DNA of 5,729 nucleotides from Collinsella sp. (GTDB lineage: Bacteria > Actinomycetota > Coriobacteriia > Coriobacteriales > Coriobacteriaceae). Numbering within the stretch: position 1 is the first letter of the stretch; the number at the start of each line of letters is the position of its first letter. The translations under genes and the position numbers were made by a program. Below are positions 1 to 5,729 of this stretch, one piece after another. Under the pieces are notes generated by a model, which saw only the letters and a program-made list of their open reading frames with translations, was not told the DNA's origin and did not search any database. The stretch covers positions 1 through 5,729 of the forward strand of contig JAIJJM010000155.1 of the NCBI GenBank assembly GCA_022728415.1, written 5' to 3'.

Positions 1-156
1 GCGCACCGCCTGTCCACCGTGGCGGCGCTCGATCGCATCGTGGTGCTGGCGGACGGCGAGATTGTCGAGGACGGTACGCATGCGCAGCTCGTCGAGGCGG
101 GCGGCGAATATGCAAGCCTGTGGAGCCGCCAGACCGGCGCATTTTTGGAGGCTTAA
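1..156 (+). CDS. ABC transporter ATP-binding protein, C-terminal end (5' partial)
   Basis: These are the last 51 codons of an ABC transporter nucleotide-binding domain, read in frame 1 from the window edge to a TAA stop. The fragment opens with AHRLSTV, the H-loop (switch histidine) region that senses the ATP gamma-phosphate. It continues with [20 protein letters not shown] and [11 protein letters not shown], the usual C-terminal tail of exporter-type ATPases (MsbA/LmrA/MdlB-like) in which membrane and ATPase domains share one chain. Walker A, signature and Walker B motifs lie upstream of the window, so neither the substrate nor the fused architecture can be seen. The exporter-type call comes from this tail pattern and is an inference; an ABC ATPase as such is near certain. 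Confidence 0.9.
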   Translation, partial: AHRLSTVAALDRIVVLADGEIVEDGTHAQLVEAGGEYASLWSRQTGAFLEA

Positions 157-219
157 GGTCCCCGTACGTGGGACAATCGTTTTTGTGAAGTTATGTTTCT
201 GCCGATCCGAGGAGTCGTT
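157..219 (+). other. Intergenic gap: weak hairpin plus T-run, and possible nth promoter
   Basis: Two bases after the ABC stop codon, GTCCC (158-162) can pair with GGGAC (170-174) around a 7-base loop, and a TTTTT run follows at 180-184. The five bases between stem and T-run make this a poor intrinsic terminator. The same bases can be read as a promoter: GGGACA (170-175) as a -35, a 16-base spacer and TATGTT (192-197) as a -10, which would start a short leader just before the nth ribosome binding site. Both readings are weak and partly exclude each other. Confidence 0.3.
209..214 (+). promoter_or_regulatory. Ribosome binding site deciding the nth start
   Basis: GAGGAG lies five bases before ATG 220. 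It falls inside the reading frame if translation began at ATG 193, which argues for the downstream start. Confidence 0.75.
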
Positions 220-885
220 ATGCCACGCGAGACCAATGCCGCCAAACGCGAGCGCGCCGTTGAGGTGTGCGAGCGCCTTAACCGTCGCTATGGCCCGGTC
301 GAGTGCTTTTTGGACCACGAGAATCCCTTTAGGCTACTTATCTCGGTACTGCTCTCGGCTCAGACGACCGACGCGCAGGTCAATAAGGTGACGCCCCAAC
401 TATTTGCCCAGTGGCCCACGTCCGAGGCCATGGCCGGGGCAAGTGTGACCGACGTGGCCGAGACCATCAAGTCACTCGGCTTTTATAAGAGCAAGGCCAA
501 GCACGCCGTGGAGGCCGCGCAGATGATCGTTGCCGATTACGGCGGCGAGGTACCGGCCGACATGAAGGAGCTCGTCAAGCTGCCGGGTGTGGGACGTAAA
601 ACGGCGAACATCGTGCTCAACGTGGGGTTTGGCATTGTCGAGGGCATCGCGGTCGATACGCACGTCAACCGCATCGCGCACCGCCTGATGCTGAGCCCCA
701 AGACGCATGCCAAAGAGCCGCTCAAGACCGAGCAAGATCTGCTCAAGATTCTGCCGCACGAGTATTGGGGATCGGTCAACCACCAGTGGATCACCTTTGG
801 CCGCGAGATCTGCGACGCCCGCAAACCCAAGTGCGATGAGTGCCCGCTGGCGGATTTATGCCCCAGCGTGCGTGTGATGGGGTAG
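220..885 (+). CDS. nth: Endonuclease III (DNA glycosylase/AP lyase)
   Basis: This is a base-excision-repair enzyme that removes oxidised pyrimidines from DNA and cleaves the abasic site by beta-elimination. The 221-residue protein is close to the 211 of E. coli Nth. The helix-hairpin-helix with catalytic lysine is LPGVGRKTAN (residues 121-130, K127). The catalytic aspartate is in VDTHVNRI (D146). The C-terminal [4Fe-4S] loop has C198, C205, C208 and C214 in the exact C-X6-C-X2-C-X5-C spacing. An N-terminal LLSAQTTD motif (residues 44-51) is also typical. I chose the ATG at 220 because GAGGAG (209-214) sits five bases upstream. An in-frame ATG at 193 would add nine residues, lacks such a site and gives an atypical N-terminus. 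All key residues are present, so the gene looks functional. It follows the ABC gene by 63 bases and may have its own promoter. Confidence 0.97.
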   Translation: MPRETNAAKRERAVEVCERLNRRYGPVECFLDHENPFRLLISVLLSAQTTDAQVNKVTPQLFAQWPTSEAMAGASVTDVAETIKSLGFYKSKAKHAVEAAQMIVADYGGEVPADMKELVKLPGVGRKTANIVLNVGFGIVEGIAVDTHVNRIAHRLMLSPKTHAKEPLKTEQDLLKILPHEYWGSVNHQWITFGREICDARKPKCDECPLADLCPSVRVMG

Positions 886-918
886 GGGCCCGCCGCATTT
901 TGTCGGCACCCGAGGACA

Positions 919-950
919 GCGACTCATGTTGCGCAGCACATGTGGGTCGC
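919..950 (+). other. Imperfect hairpin/dyad after nth
   Basis: In + strand RNA, bases 919-929 can pair with 940-950 as 11 continuous pairs including three G-U wobbles, around a 10-base loop. An alternative register gives a perfect dyad, CATGT (925-929) with ACATG (938-942). It begins 33 bases after the nth stop and has no T-run, so it is not a canonical terminator. TATGAT at 961-966 resembles a -10 box, and the dyad covers the place where its -35 would be, where I see no good -35 match. It could be an mRNA 3' stabilising hairpin or an operator; I cannot tell which. Confidence 0.35.
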
Positions 951-1004
951 GAGGGCTCAATATGATGGCGACAGATGCCGTTTGTTGTGAGGGGATGCCC
1001 GAAT

Positions 1005-1139
1005 ATGTCTTGCGCCAAGTGTGGCTCCGAGATGCCCGACGGAACCGATTTTTACACGAACTGCGGGGCTGGGCATGCGCTTGAGCAGGAGTATATGTTG
1101 CCTCCTGCCGGCTCATGCAAAAATGTGTTGCTAATTTAG
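1005..1139 (+). pseudogene. Zinc-ribbon protein remnant (44 codons, one ligand cysteine lost)
   Basis: The frame begins MSCAKCGSEMPDG and continues TDFYTNCGAG, matching the start of the common bacterial zinc-ribbon domain whose consensus is CxxCG, about ten residues, then FCxxCG. Here C3, C6 and C20 are present, but the third ligand position is Y17 (codon TAC, one transition from TGC). The frame stops at TAG 44 codons in, with no membrane segment or long C-terminal domain as such proteins often carry. A possible ribosome binding site GAGGGG (989-994) lies ten bases upstream, and a TATGAT box is at 961-966. The missing ligand and early stop suggest a decayed, truncated gene. A short expressed protein is possible but less likely, because three cysteines would hold zinc poorly. 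The family match is by motif only. Confidence 0.5.
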
Positions 1140-1213
1140 AAGCCTATTCAAGCGCGCCGAAGTCGTGGCGTGCTGGCGTAGCATGAACAAAAAATCAAGC
1201 AATGGAGGGCAAC
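1140..1213 (+). other. Intergenic leader before the ATP-grasp gene
   Basis: A short stem is possible between 1152-1158 and 1167-1173 (seven pairs, one G-U, 8-base loop) with no T-run directly after it. An A-rich stretch (AACAAAAAATCAA, around 1186-1198) precedes the ribosome binding site. I see no convincing -35/-10 pair here. Confidence 0.3.
1204..1209 (+). promoter_or_regulatory. Ribosome binding site favouring the GTG start at 1214
   Basis: GGAGGG stands four bases before GTG 1214. The in-frame ATG at 1202 overlaps this site and has only A-rich sequence before it, so GTG is the better start. Confidence 0.65.
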
Positions 1214-2680
1214 GTGGCAACATTGAAGACGCGAGAGCTTGAAGATTATTTTGAGCGCATTGTGCGCACGCGCGAAGGTGACCTACCTGGTCGTCGCAAA
1301 GGCGACGCATACTTGTCTCAAACACATGTGCTCTACCACGGAGATCCTGCACCCTGGGCTTTAACGCCAAAGATATTCGATAAGGATATGACGGCGCTTC
1401 TTAAGGAGGCGGCCGAGCGCATGTACGGCATTATGGACAAGGTGACGCGGGCGTTTTGTTCCGATGCCTCCGTGCGTGCGTGGTTTCGCATGGATCCGGC
1501 TTTTGCTGACCTGTGCGCTATGGATGCCGGCTATGATTGCCAGATCCCCCTTGCGCGCGTTGATATCTTTCTTGACGAGGACGACGGTTCGTATACGTTT
1601 TGCGAGCTCAATACCGACGGCAGTGCTGGAATGGTAGTGACCGATGCGGTCTGTCAGGCAGTGCGGAAAACGCCTTCCTTTGAGGAGTTTGCATCCGACC
1701 ACCCCGGCTTTCGGCAGTACGATTTGTGCGGTAGCTGGATAGATGCATTGTTTGAGACCTATGCAGAGTGGGAGCTGGCCCATCCTCACCGCACCGAGGA
1801 TAGTGCACGATCGGACAGCGGGGCCTGCGTTGACGAGGGGCTCTATGCACCGCAATCAAAGATAAATCCCGCTTCGGTGGCAATCGTCGACTATTCGGAA
1901 AGCATCGACTTGGAAGATGCAGCTCATTTTGTCGACCTTATGAGGCAGCGGGGCGTAGTCGCACGCTTTGCGGATGTGCGTGACCTGCGGATTGTCGAAG
2001 AAGAGGGCGGTGCTAGGCGCCTGTGCGATGCCGCTGGTCCTATTGATTGCGTTTGGCGGCGCGCGGTGACCGGCGAGCTGTGGGATAAGCCGTGCGACGG
2101 ACGCTCGGCCTTAATCGGGGCTGCCCAAGAAGGGCTTGCATGTATCGTCGGTGGTTTTAGAACGTGGCCGTGTGCGACGAAGACCGTATTTGCGTTTTTG
2201 TGGTCTCGAGCCGGGCAGTCCTTGTTGAGCCCTGAGGAGCAATCGTTTGTCCGGGAGCATGTGCCCTATACCGAGATTTTGGACGAAAGCACCCAGTTGT
2301 CGAGATTTGCCGAAAAGGATCGATGGATTGTCAAGCCGTGCGGCGGCTACAACGCGGTTGGCGTTGTCGCCGGTTTGGATGTCACGGAACGGGAATGGTC
2401 CCAGGTGCTTGCTCGCGCTGCGGCAGCTGGGGCGATTGTGCAGGAGTATGCTCAGCAGTATCAGACTCCCTGCTTGCGCGGAACGCTTGTCGATGGGCCG
2501 CATCGAGGAGAGGCGCCCAAAGGACTTGTGGACGATCTTGGTTTTGCGCCCGCTTCTAATATGGAAGGCCTGTACCTGTATCGCGGCCGTTTTGCGGGCG
2601 TGTACACACGCGTCGGTTTTGCCAACACCATAGGTGAGTGGACGAGCCGCCTGAACGTTGCGAGCTTTTTTGAGGAATAG
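1214..2680 (+). CDS. Glutathionylspermidine-synthetase-like circularly permuted ATP-grasp ligase
   Basis: The predicted product is a soluble 488-residue protein with no signal peptide or membrane segment. It shows the marks of the GSP-synthetase superfamily, which joins a carboxylate to an amine through an acyl-phosphate using ATP. In order: ARVDIF (R115, D117) and CELNTDG (E131, N133), the R-x-D and E-x-N residues that bind Mg-ATP in the family; VWRR (280-283); ATKTVFAFLW (321-330); VKPCGGYNAVGV (K374 and glycine loop); IVQEY (Q410, E411); and a C-terminal GLYLYRGRF...GFANTIGEWTSRLN segment. There is no N-terminal CHAP amidase, unlike E. coli Gss. In that it resembles stand-alone YgiC/YjfC proteins, but it is about 100 residues longer. 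A polar stretch near residues 186-219 looks like an insertion. The substrate is unknown, and glutathionylspermidine should not be assumed. Sampled stretches are less GC-rich than mfd, with more T-ending codons. GTG is taken as start on the ribosome binding site; ATG 1202 would add four residues. Confidence 0.82.
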   Translation: MATLKTRELEDYFERIVRTREGDLPGRRKGDAYLSQTHVLYHGDPAPWALTPKIFDKDMTALLKEAAERMYGIMDKVTRAFCSDASVRAWFRMDPAFADLCAMDAGYDCQIPLARVDIFLDEDDGSYTFCELNTDGSAGMVVTDAVCQAVRKTPSFEEFASDHPGFRQYDLCGSWIDALFETYAEWELAHPHRTEDSARSDSGACVDEGLYAPQSKINPASVAIVDYSESIDLEDAAHFVDLMRQRGVVARFADVRDLRIVEEEGGARRLCDAAGPIDCVWRRAVTGELWDKPCDGRSALIGAAQEGLACIVGGFRTWPCATKTVFAFLWSRAGQSLLSPEEQSFVREHVPYTEILDESTQLSRFAEKDRWIVKPCGGYNAVGVVAGLDVTEREWSQVLARAAAAGAIVQEYAQQYQTPCLRGTLVDGPHRGEAPKGLVDDLGFAPASNMEGLYLYRGRFAGVYTRVGFANTIGEWTSRLNVASFFEE

Positions 2681-2849
2681 CCGTTTCTTGGGGCACCTTC
2701 CGTGGTTGCTGCGTTTGACGTGACGGGGAGATTTTGGCGAAGCCGGTGAGTCCAGTACTATCTGGCGTTTTTGTTGCGGGGCTGGGCGCACGTCTGAGCT
2801 GGAGTCCCCTCCATGCGCTACCATGACAGGCAACGAATTTGACGAACGA
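2681..2849 (+). other. Intergenic region upstream of the mfd-proximal terminator
   Basis: No gene is apparent. A short stem CCAG (2752-2755) / CTGG (2762-2765), followed after CG by TTTTT (2768-2772), could weakly end the ATP-grasp transcript about 90 bases past its stop. The loop of that stem, TACTAT (2756-2761), also resembles a -10 box, with a poor -35 (TTTGGC, 2733-2738) at 17 bases. TACCAT at 2819-2824 is another -10-like hexamer that would start RNA around 2831. TTGACG occurs at 2715-2720 and 2839-2844 but without a -10 at a suitable distance. A promoter for mfd most likely lies somewhere in this stretch; none stands out. Confidence 0.35.
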
Positions 2850-2877
2850 CCCGCCGAGCTTGCCTCGGCGGGCTTTT
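2850..2877 (+). terminator. Intrinsic terminator directly before mfd
   Basis: CCCGCCGAG (2850-2858) pairs perfectly with CTCGGCGGG (2864-2872), a 9-bp GC-rich stem with a 5-base loop CTTGC, followed by C and TTTT (2874-2877). Orientation is + because the T-run is on the right and the other strand has none. Flanking bases AACGA (2845-2849) and TCGTT (2879-2883) can also pair, extending the stem across the T-run as a bulge. The structure ends 25 bases before the mfd start codon. Confidence 0.8.
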
Positions 2878-2891
2878 GTCGTTGCAATGCC

Positions 2892-2897
2892 GGAGGA
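2892..2897 (+). promoter_or_regulatory. Ribosome binding site of mfd
   Basis: GGAGGA lies five bases upstream of ATG 2903, a near-ideal site that fixes the start. Only 14 bases separate it from the T-run of the terminator. Confidence 0.85.
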
Positions 2898-2902
2898 ACA
2901 GC

Positions 2903-5729
2903 ATGCTCATTCACCGTATAGCCGCGCAGCTTTACACTGCCGAGGCGCTGCAGACCGTCGAGGCCGGGCTCGATTCTGGCGAGGACGTGACGCTGGCCGT
3001 GTCTCAGTCGGGCCGAACGCTTATGGCCGCCGCCCAGTTTACACGTCGTCCGCGCCCCACGGTCTACATCGTGAGTGGCGAGGATGCGGCCGATCGCGCC
3101 GCACGCAGCCTTGCCGCCTATGTGGGCCTGGCGCACGTGTGCCGCTTTCCCGAGCGCAAGGACTACCCTTGGCGCGAGCAAGCACCCGACGACGCCGTGG
3201 TGGCCCAGCGCTGCGAGGCGCTCGGGCGCATCGTGCGCGGGGACAACTGCATCATGGTCGCCTCGGCCCGCGCACTGCTGCGCTGCGTGCCGCCGGTCGA
3301 GAGCCACTACTGGGAGTCCACTACTTTTGCGGTGGGCGAGGAGATTCCCTTTGACGAGGTGCCGCAGCGTCTGGTGGGCATGGGCTACACCAATGCCGGT
3401 GCCGCCGACGCGCCCGGCCTGTTCCGTGTGCACGGCGACACCGTCGAGGTGTTTCCCGCGCAGGAAAAGGCGCCCGTGCGCATTGAGTTCTTTGGCGACG
3501 AGATTGACCGCATCCGCCGCATGGTGAGTTCAACGGGCCAGACCATCGGCAACGAGGACAGCATCGAGATCTTCCCCTGTCGCGAGCTCGCACTCACCGA
3601 CGACGCCGTCCACAACATGCACGTGGCGCTCTACCGCGCCAGCCAGGACGACAGTAAGCTGGCGGCACTGCTCGAGATGGTGGATGCGCGCATCGTCACG
3701 CCCGAGCTCGACCGCTTTTTGCCGGTGATGTACGGCCAGACCGTGAGCCCGCTGTCGCATGTGAGCGGCAAGGCGCTCGTGGTGCTGTCCGAGCCGCGCT
3801 CGCTGTTCGACGATTGCCTGCGCGCCTACGATGATATCGAGGCACGTGCCGGCGAGGCGGGGGTCGACCGTCTGGACGGCCTGTACGTGCGTGCCCAGCA
3901 GCTCGACTTTGGTTCCCAGCAACGCCTGAACTACGTGAGCCTGATCCGTGCCGGCGGTGCGGTTACGGCGGAGCTCAAGATTGAGCAGCCGGCTATTGCA
4001 GGCTCGGATAACCGTTTTATGACGCGCATCCAGGAGGTCGTGGGCAAGCGCTATGCCTGCGTGTTTGCCATTCCCGACCGCGGCGCGCGCGAGTCGATGG
4101 AGCTCACCTTTGGCGACGAGGGCATTACCTTTGAGGAATCGCTGACCGCGGCGCCCGAAAATGCCGGCGCTATCGGCGACCGCGTGCGCGTGGCGGCGGC
4201 GGATTCCGCCGACCGTGCCGCACGCCAGGAGGCCCATGCTTCCATTCGCGAGCGTAAGGCCGATGCGCTCAACGCCCGCTCGCTCGAGGCGGGCGCCGCG
4301 CAGGCTGCCGCCGGCGCCGCCGTGCCCACCATCTCGCGCGGGCGCGTGACCTTTGTGGACGCTGCCCTGCCGCAGGGCGTGGTGGTGCCCGATGCCAATT
4401 TGGCCGTGTTCTCGATCGCCGACCTCAACGCCCGCATGGATGCCAACCGCGCGCGCAGTCGCCGCAAGGTTGACATTACGCAGATCACCTTCCCGTTTAA
4501 GCCGGGCGACTACGTGGTACACGCTACCCACGGCATCGCGCTCTTTAGCGAGATCGCGCGCCAGGAAGTGGGCGGCAAGGAGCGCGACTACTTTTTGCTG
4601 GAATACGCCGATGGCGACAAGCTCTACGTGCCGCTGGAGCAGGTTGACCGCATCACGCGCTACGTTGGCCCCGACGGTGATAAACCGCGCTTGACCAGGC
4701 TCAACACCGCCGACTGGACGCGGGCTACCAACAAAGCGCGCAAGAATGCCAAAAAGCTGGCATTTGACTTGGTCGACCTGTACACGCGCCGCTCGTCGAT
4801 TACCGGTATCGCCTGTCCGCCCGATACGCCCGAGCAGATCGAGATGGAGCAGAGCTTCCCCTACGACGAGACACGCGACCAGCTGGAGGCTATCGCCGAC
4901 ATCAAGGCCGACATGGAGGCGCCCAAGCCCATGGACCGCCTGCTGTGCGGCGACGTGGGCTTTGGCAAGACCGAGGTCGCCCTGCGCGCAGCGTTTAAGT
5001 GCGTGGACTCCGGCCACCAGGTCATGGTGCTCTGCCCCACGACCATTCTGGCCCAACAGCACTACGAGACTTTCTTTGAGCGCTTTGCCCCGTTTGGCCT
5101 TGAGGTCGAGGTACTCAGCCGCTTTCGCACGCCGGCGCAGCAAAAGCGTGCGCTCAAGGCGTTTGCCGAGGGCGCGATCGATGTGCTGATCGGCACGCAC
5201 CGCTTGCTTTCTGCCGACGTGAACCCCAAGAACCTGGGCTTGGTGATCATTGACGAGGAACAGCGCTTTGGCGTGCAGCACAAGGAGCAGCTCAAGAACC
5301 TGCGCGAGCAGATTGACGTGCTCACGCTTTCGGCCACGCCCATCCCGCGTACCATGCAGATGGCCACGAGCGGCGTGCGCGATATGAGCCTGATCACCAC
5401 GCCGCCGACCGGGCGCCGTCCCGTCATTGTGCACGTGGGGGAGTACGACCCCGACGTGGTGAGTGCGGCGATTCGTCTGGAAGTGGGCCGCGGCGGCCAG
5501 GTGTATTACGTGTCCAACCGCGTTAAGACCATTGACGATGCCGTGGCGCGCGTGCACGAGGCCGCGCCCGAGGCGCGCGTGGGCGTGGCGCACGGCAAGA
5601 TGAGCCCACGCGAGGTCGAGGACGTGATGATCGAGTTCGCGACCAAGAAGATCGACGTGCTCATCGCCACGACCATCGTGGAGAGCGGCATCGACAACGC
5701 GACCGCCAACACGCTCATCATCGAGGACT
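2903..5729 (+). CDS. mfd: Transcription-repair coupling factor Mfd (3' partial)
   Basis: Mfd is a DNA translocase that pushes RNA polymerase off lesions and recruits UvrA for nucleotide excision repair. The frame is open from ATG 2903 to the window edge: 942 codons of an expected roughly 1,150. The N-terminal UvrB-like module includes IPFDEVPQRL (148-157) and VEVFPA (181-186), and its P-loop position is degenerate (AVSQSGRT), as is usual for Mfd. The CarD-like RNA polymerase interaction domain spans about 532-589 (GDYVVHATHGIALF, then DKLYVPLEQVDRI). The RecG-like helicase follows: GDVGFGKTE (Walker A, 683-691, K689), PTTILAQQHYETF (712-724), DEEQRFG (motif II, 784-790), LSATPIPRT (motif III, 809-817) and TTIVESGID (923-931). 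The last part of the second RecA-like lobe, the TRG motif and the C-terminal D7 domain lie beyond the window. An Ala-rich charged insertion occupies residues 431-473. No frameshift was seen when I read the frame through. Confidence 0.97.
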   Translation, partial: MLIHRIAAQLYTAEALQTVEAGLDSGEDVTLAVSQSGRTLMAAAQFTRRPRPTVYIVSGEDAADRAARSLAAYVGLAHVCRFPERKDYPWREQAPDDAVVAQRCEALGRIVRGDNCIMVASARALLRCVPPVESHYWESTTFAVGEEIPFDEVPQRLVGMGYTNAGAADAPGLFRVHGDTVEVFPAQEKAPVRIEFFGDEIDRIRRMVSSTGQTIGNEDSIEIFPCRELALTDDAVHNMHVALYRASQDDSKLAALLEMVDARIVTPELDRFLPVMYGQTVSPLSHVSGKALVVLSEPRSLFDDCLRAYDDIEARAGEAGVDRLDGLYVRAQQLDFGSQQRLNYVSLIRAGGAVTAELKIEQPAIAGSDNRFMTRIQEVVGKRYACVFAIPDRGARESMELTFGDEGITFEESLTAAPENAGAIGDRVRVAAADSADRAARQEAHASIRERKADALNARSLEAGAAQAAAGAAVPTISRGRVTFVDAALPQGVVVPDANLAVFSIADLNARMDANRARSRRKVDITQITFPFKPGDYVVHATHGIALFSEIARQEVGGKERDYFLLEYADGDKLYVPLEQVDRITRYVGPDGDKPRLTRLNTADWTRATNKARKNAKKLAFDLVDLYTRRSSITGIACPPDTPEQIEMEQSFPYDETRDQLEAIADIKADMEAPKPMDRLLCGDVGFGKTEVALRAAFKCVDSGHQVMVLCPTTILAQQHYETFFERFAPFGLEVEVLSRFRTPAQQKRALKAFAEGAIDVLIGTHRLLSADVNPKNLGLVIIDEEQRFGVQHKEQLKNLREQIDVLTLSATPIPRTMQMATSGVRDMSLITTPPTGRRPVIVHVGEYDPDVVSAAIRLEVGRGGQVYYVSNRVKTIDDAVARVHEAAPEARVGVAHGKMSPREVEDVMIEFATKKIDVLIATTIVESGIDNATANTLIIED
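4193..4321 (+). other. Ala-rich charged insertion within Mfd
   Basis: Mfd residues 431-473, rich in Ala, Arg, Glu and Asp, fall between the end of the UvrB-like module (near ACVFAIPDRGARESMELTF) and the segment that resumes at TISRGRVTF. Compared from memory with E. coli and B. subtilis Mfd, this joint is shorter there. The segment is probably a flexible or helical linker. It stays in frame and shares the codon bias of the gene. Confidence 0.45.

Noticed and set aside
193..219. Upstream ATG start for nth
   Set aside because: GAGGAG at 209-214 would lie inside the coding sequence, and it is ideally placed for ATG 220.
62..391. 109-codon + strand frame overlapping the ABC end and nth
   Set aside because: It is out of frame with both genes, Arg/Ser-rich and without a ribosome binding site; nth has catalytic motifs in another frame.
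995..1084. Short frame from ATG 995 overlapping the zinc-ribbon fragment
   Set aside because: Its start codon abuts GAGGGG with no spacer. The 29-residue product has no motif, whereas the overlapping frame shows a CxxCG ribbon.
2839..2844. TTGACG as a -35 for mfd
   Set aside because: The position 17 bases downstream falls in the terminator stem (GCCTCG) and is nothing like a -10.
2111..3433. 440-codon - strand open frame spanning the ATP-grasp gene, the gap and mfd
   Set aside because: It runs across two well-supported + strand genes and a terminator, has no domain signature and is Arg/His/Ala-rich shadow sequence.
3530..5593. Very long antisense open frame (687 codons, - strand) inside mfd
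   Set aside because: Its product is a low-complexity mix of Ala, His, Arg, Val and Gly with no recognisable domain. It mirrors the G/C-ending codons of mfd, whose sense frame carries every family motif. Long antisense frames are a common by-product of high-GC coding sequence.
1..5729. CRISPR array, insertion sequence, tRNA/rRNA, toxin-antitoxin pair or phage genes
   Set aside because: I saw no regularly spaced repeats, transposase motifs, RNA-gene consensus stretches or paired small genes on either strand. Reading by eye could miss very degenerate cases.

Overview
The window is GC-rich, bacterial and tightly packed, with all genes on the + strand. Protein features (an Nth with the four-cysteine iron-sulfur loop, a Gram-positive-style Mfd with a DEEQRFG motif II) and strong G/C-ending codon preference suggest a high-GC actinobacterium. 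My best guess is class Coriobacteriia (Collinsella-like). This is inference from sequence character, not a database match.

Layout: (1) 1-156, the last 51 codons of an ABC exporter ATPase. (2) 157-219, a short gap with a weak hairpin and T-run and a possible promoter. (3) 220-885, nth (endonuclease III). (4) 886-1213, a gap holding an imperfect hairpin/dyad and a 44-codon zinc-ribbon fragment that has lost one zinc-ligand cysteine and looks like a decayed gene. (5) 1214-2680, a circularly permuted ATP-grasp ligase of the glutathionylspermidine-synthetase superfamily with no amidase domain and unknown substrate. (6) 2681-2902, a gap ending in a strong intrinsic terminator 25 bases before the next start codon. 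(7) 2903 to the window end, mfd, the transcription-repair coupling factor, open for 942 codons and cut off by the window edge in the helicase domain.

The two repair genes do different jobs: Nth removes oxidised pyrimidines, and Mfd displaces RNA polymerase stalled at lesions and recruits UvrA. The ATP-grasp gene between them has no evident link to repair. Each gene has its own ribosome binding site, and the gaps are large enough that these are probably separate transcription units.

I see no CRISPR array, insertion sequence, tRNA/rRNA, prophage or defence module, and no clear new system. The points most worth a second look are the terminator directly in front of mfd, the ATP-grasp ligase of unknown substrate, the zinc-ribbon remnant and the Ala-rich insertion in Mfd.
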